Shown: one piece after another, positions 6,436-8,260 of the stretch | Position numbering within the stretch: the first letter of the stretch is position 1 | Layout of the letters: each line of letters begins with the position of its first letter | Origin: an uncultured Verrucomicrobiota bacterium | GTDB lineage: Bacteria; Verrucomicrobiota; Kiritimatiellia; RFP12; UBA1067 | Reading direction: 5' to 3' | DNA length: 8,260 bases | Assembly: GCA_945487985.1 (NCBI GenBank) | Contig: CALYTX010000050.1 | Location: 1-8,260, forward strand | Made by a program: the position numbers and the translations under genes | Notes under the pieces: model-generated | The model's input: the letters and a program-made list of their open reading frames with translations, nothing else | Databases searched by the model: none | Told to the model about the DNA's origin: nothing

Positions 6436-7983
6436 TCAACGGACAATAATTGACAAACCAATATTGGTCGGATACCACTCGTAGCAGCCGATATCAGGCG
6501 CATCGCCTACGACGCGTGGTTCGCCTGCAAGATCGACCGACGAGGCGTCCATCCACGCGACAGTCGCGCCCGCGTCGCGGCAGGCACTCTTCTTTAGAAG
6601 CGAGTAGTCTCCTTTCGCGGCATCGGTAAACTTCGGATCGTAGTCGCCGACCTTGTTTCCGTTCACGCCGTCGACGATGTGCATCGCGGGCGTATCGCCT
6701 TTGTCGATCGACGAGAAATCGTATGCAGTATCGCCATTTTTGAAGTTTGCCTCAAGGCAGTTACTGACGAGCATCCAGTCGGCGACGGAGAGGTGCGAGG
6801 TCTTCCAGGACACAGAACCAAGCATGCCGCGGTTCCCATAGAAGACGCAGTTCGTAACTCCCACCGTCCCCTGCCTTGCCGCAAGCGCACCCCCGACATC
6901 CTTGTTGGTTCCGCCGACTGTTATCGTATTTTTCGCGAACGTGCAGTTCTCAATCGAGATGGCAGCGGCAGCATTTGCAATCCTTATCGCACCGCCGTCA
7001 TAGGAATTCTTCGCAATCTCTGTCGTTATGCTGTTCTCCGCAAAAAGGCAGTTGCGCACATAGCCAGATACTGCGGCGCTTATGGACAACGCCCCGCCGC
7101 CGCACGAATCATTGCGGTTGTAGACCTGGTTCGCGCAGTTGTTGGTGAACACGCAACTTTCGATAGCGAGCACCCCTTCATGCGTCAGGTGGACAGCCCC
7201 GCCGTACATGCCCGTTGTGCGGTTGTTCTCGAAAACGCAGTCGCGGCACGACAAGTTGCCGACCTTGGCGATTGCGCCACCGCCATTGATGCTGGTGTCG
7301 GCGTTGATGTTGCCCGAGAAGACACAATTCGTCGCGGCGAATCCATAGAGATTGTACGCGGCGCCCGGGATAATCCCGGACGAATTCTCAAACCTGCAGC
7401 CAGTCGCCCACGCCGACCACCCGGGCTTGACGTAGGAATCGTTGACCGCAAACTGCCCGTAAATCGCGGCTCGTTTCTTCATGCCCGTGAAGCGGCAATT
7501 CGAAATAGCGTTGAAATCGCACTGGACGAAAATGGAGATGTTTGAGAAAGTGATGTTCTTGAACGAGTTCGTGACCCCACCGCGAACGGAATAGTCGGCA
7601 CTGTCGCTGTCTGGGGCAAAGACAACCTTCGCGGGGTCTGCGGGCGAACCGTCTGCCTTTACGCCCCGAAAGGCAATGTTGTATAGGCCGTCCCCTTGCG
7701 AACTCGTGCGCTTGAAGATATACGGCTCGTCGCTCTCCTCGAACTCGTAGACGTCGCCTGAACGGAAGAAACCAGACGGGTTGTTGTTCCATGTCGTCGA
7801 GAAGAGCGCAAAGTCGCTGTCAGTCGGCGTGAAGCGGAATGTCCGCGCGCCGGTCTCGGGGTTTGTCGATACGATTCTCGCGTGCGCGGGAAGCACAACA
7901 AGACAAGATACAAACGCGACAAGACACGCGCTTATCCTATAAAATGTCCCCTGTGAAAACATCCGCTTGCGAGCAGTTGCCAT
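6436..7983 (-). CDS. Secreted right-handed beta-helix protein with Cys ladder
   Basis: 515 residues. The signal peptide spans about 1-36 (hydrophobic 19-31, cleavage after AHA). Residues 37-140 form an N-terminal cap (GDVYEFEESDEPYIF). Residues about 140-410 form a parallel beta-helix of repeated C-x-F-x-x-N turns: CRF 163, CRF 196, CVF 220, CVF 249, CVF 277, CLF 312, CTF 347 and CVF 379. Many are followed by GGA(I/V/L) turns. Spacing is 24-35 residues, so the cysteines should stack as a ladder. The C-terminus (DYDPKFTDAAKGDYSLLKKSA ending DAPDIGCYEW) matches the cap seen in polymorphic-membrane-protein-like and choice-of-anchor Q proteins. No beta-barrel, LPXTG or PEP-CTERM anchor is seen. 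It could be a polysaccharide lyase, an adhesin or a carbohydrate-binding surface protein; no lyase catalytic motif is certain. First gene of the cluster, with a strong ribosome site. Confidence 0.85.
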   Translation of the reverse strand: MATARKRMFSQGTFYRISACLVAFVSCLVVLPAHARIVSTNPETGARTFRFTPTDSDFALFSTTWNNNPSGFFRSGDVYEFEESDEPYIFKRTSSQGDGLYNIAFRGVKADGSPADPAKVVFAPDSDSADYSVRGGVTNSFKNITFSNISIFVQCDFNAISNCRFTGMKKRAAIYGQFAVNDSYVKPGWSAWATGCRFENSSGIIPGAAYNLYGFAATNCVFSGNINADTSINGGGAIAKVGNLSCRDCVFENNRTTGMYGGAVHLTHEGVLAIESCVFTNNCANQVYNRNDSCGGGALSISAAVSGYVRNCLFAENSITTEIAKNSYDGGAIRIANAAAAISIENCTFAKNTITVGGTNKDVGGALAARQGTVGVTNCVFYGNRGMLGSVSWKTSHLSVADWMLVSNCLEANFKNGDTAYDFSSIDKGDTPAMHIVDGVNGNKVGDYDPKFTDAAKGDYSLLKKSACRDAGATVAWMDASSVDLAGEPRVVGDAPDIGCYEWYPTNIGLSIIVR

Positions 7984-7987
7984 GACA

Positions 7988-7996
7988 CCTCCCTCT
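7988..7996 (-). promoter_or_regulatory. Strong ribosome binding site for the beta-helix gene
   Basis: The minus strand reads AGAGGGAGG, ending 4 nt before the ATG at 7983. This supports M1 as the start over the later Met at residue 8. Confidence 0.7.
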
Positions 7997-8000
7997 CATA

Positions 8001-8037
8001 GTGTTTACATTATACACTTTTCCACACTTTCATTCCA
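8001..8037 (-). promoter_or_regulatory. Promoter of the polysaccharide-degradation cluster, with overlapping palindrome
   Basis: On the minus strand TATAAT is at 8014-8009, with a poor -35 candidate (TGGAAT, 8037-8032) at 17 bp. The predicted start near 8002 leaves a leader of about 20 nt before the ATG. An imperfect palindrome (GTGTTTA, CAT, TATACAC; 6 of 7 pairs) at 8001-8017 covers the -10 and start site, where a repressor could block the polymerase. A purine-rich GAAAGTGTGGAAAAGTGT lies between the -35 and -10. Confidence 0.55.
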
Positions 8038-8061
8038 CCCCTCAAATTGGGGGGGCAGGGG

Positions 8062-8116
8062 CGACGCATTTCACCGCTTGGTAATCTAATCGTCAGCAGA
8101 AAATCTAAATGCGTCG
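8062..8116. repeat. Perfect 10-bp inverted repeat with 35-nt spacer
   Basis: CGACGCATTT at 8062-8071 is the exact reverse complement of AAATGCGTCG at 8107-8116. The spacer contains a direct repeat AATCTAA at 8083-8089 and 8102-8108, 19 bp apart. The element sits between the cluster promoter and the transposase fragment, and the right arm ends exactly where transposase-like coding begins. It may be a terminator-like hairpin protecting the promoter, a regulator site, or an insertion-element end. Confidence 0.7.
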
Positions 8117-8260
8117 GTTAAGGGAGAGATGCGCGAAATGGTGTTCTACACGAACAACTTCGAGTGGCGCGCGCCCACGGTCGCGGGGCTGTACGAGGCG
8201 AGATGGGCGCGGAATGGCTCGCCGCGCATTTCAGGGAGTGGTACGGCAAAGACGCGCCGA
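8117..8260 (+). pseudogene. IS4-type transposase fragment, 5' truncated and frameshifted
   Basis: From 8117 the frame reads VKGEMREMVFYTNNFEW, then RAPTVAGLYEARW. This resembles the strand and helix leading to the catalytic Glu of IS4-family DDE transposases (TNNFEW, then YxxRW). After W at 8204-8206 the frame turns to nonsense. The frame starting at 8206 gives GAEWLAAHFREWYGKDAP. Restoring one G in the run at 8205-8207 would give Y-x2-R-x3-E, the IS4 signature around the third catalytic acid, with Arg where the later Lys is usual. The 5' two thirds of a transposase are absent: a stop at 8087-8089 precedes the open frame and non-coding sequence lies upstream. The ATG at 8129 is unlikely to be a genuine start. 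The fragment runs off the window end. Confidence 0.55.

Noticed and set aside
6679..7545. Plus-strand open frame of 288 codons opposite the beta-helix gene
   Set aside because: Antisense shadow: the minus strand has a signal peptide, repeats and a strong ribosome site, while the plus-strand translation has no coherent domain.

Overview
The window looks like part of a chromosome from a saccharolytic, Gram-negative bacterium of the PVC superphylum, perhaps Kiritimatiellae or Verrucomicrobia. This is inferred from gene content: a TadE-like pilin gene, a CE15 esterase, a Cys-ladder beta-helix protein and a FatA-type thioesterase. No rRNA or marker gene confirms it. Sigma70-like promoters and Shine-Dalgarno sites are recognisable.

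Layout. Positions 1-2314 are on the plus strand. They hold the 3' part of an unrecognised gene (2-835), an overlapping TadE-like pseudopilin gene broken by a one-base frameshift (825-1141), and an intact M24 Xaa-Pro peptidase (1166-2314). The peptidase converges with a minus-strand acyl-ACP thioesterase (2404-3162), with a small hairpin between them. A non-coding stretch (3163-3520) carries the thioesterase promoter and a degenerate 9-nt tandem repeat.

Positions 3521-7983 are a minus-strand polysaccharide-degradation cluster. In transcription order it encodes a secreted right-handed beta-helix protein with a conserved C-terminal cap, a secreted CE15 glucuronoyl-esterase-like enzyme that starts 12 nt after the beta-helix stop, and a secreted clan GH-A glycoside hydrolase after a 164-nt gap. 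One promoter with a consensus -10 inside an imperfect palindrome lies just upstream, near 8009. The set fits outer-surface or periplasmic attack on glucuronoxylan or another acidic hemicellulose. No transporter or regulator is visible.

The right end (8062-8260) holds a perfect 10-bp inverted repeat, then a plus-strand fragment resembling the C-terminal part of an IS4-type transposase. That fragment also carries a one-base frameshift.

Points of most interest: the CE15 protein has Cys where the family's usual catalytic acid sits, with a likely substitute Asp elsewhere; the glycoside hydrolase has clear GH-A catalytic residues but no family I can name; and both broken genes break at short homopolymer runs, so sequencing error must be considered. 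I found no CRISPR array, tRNA, rRNA or convincing new defence system.
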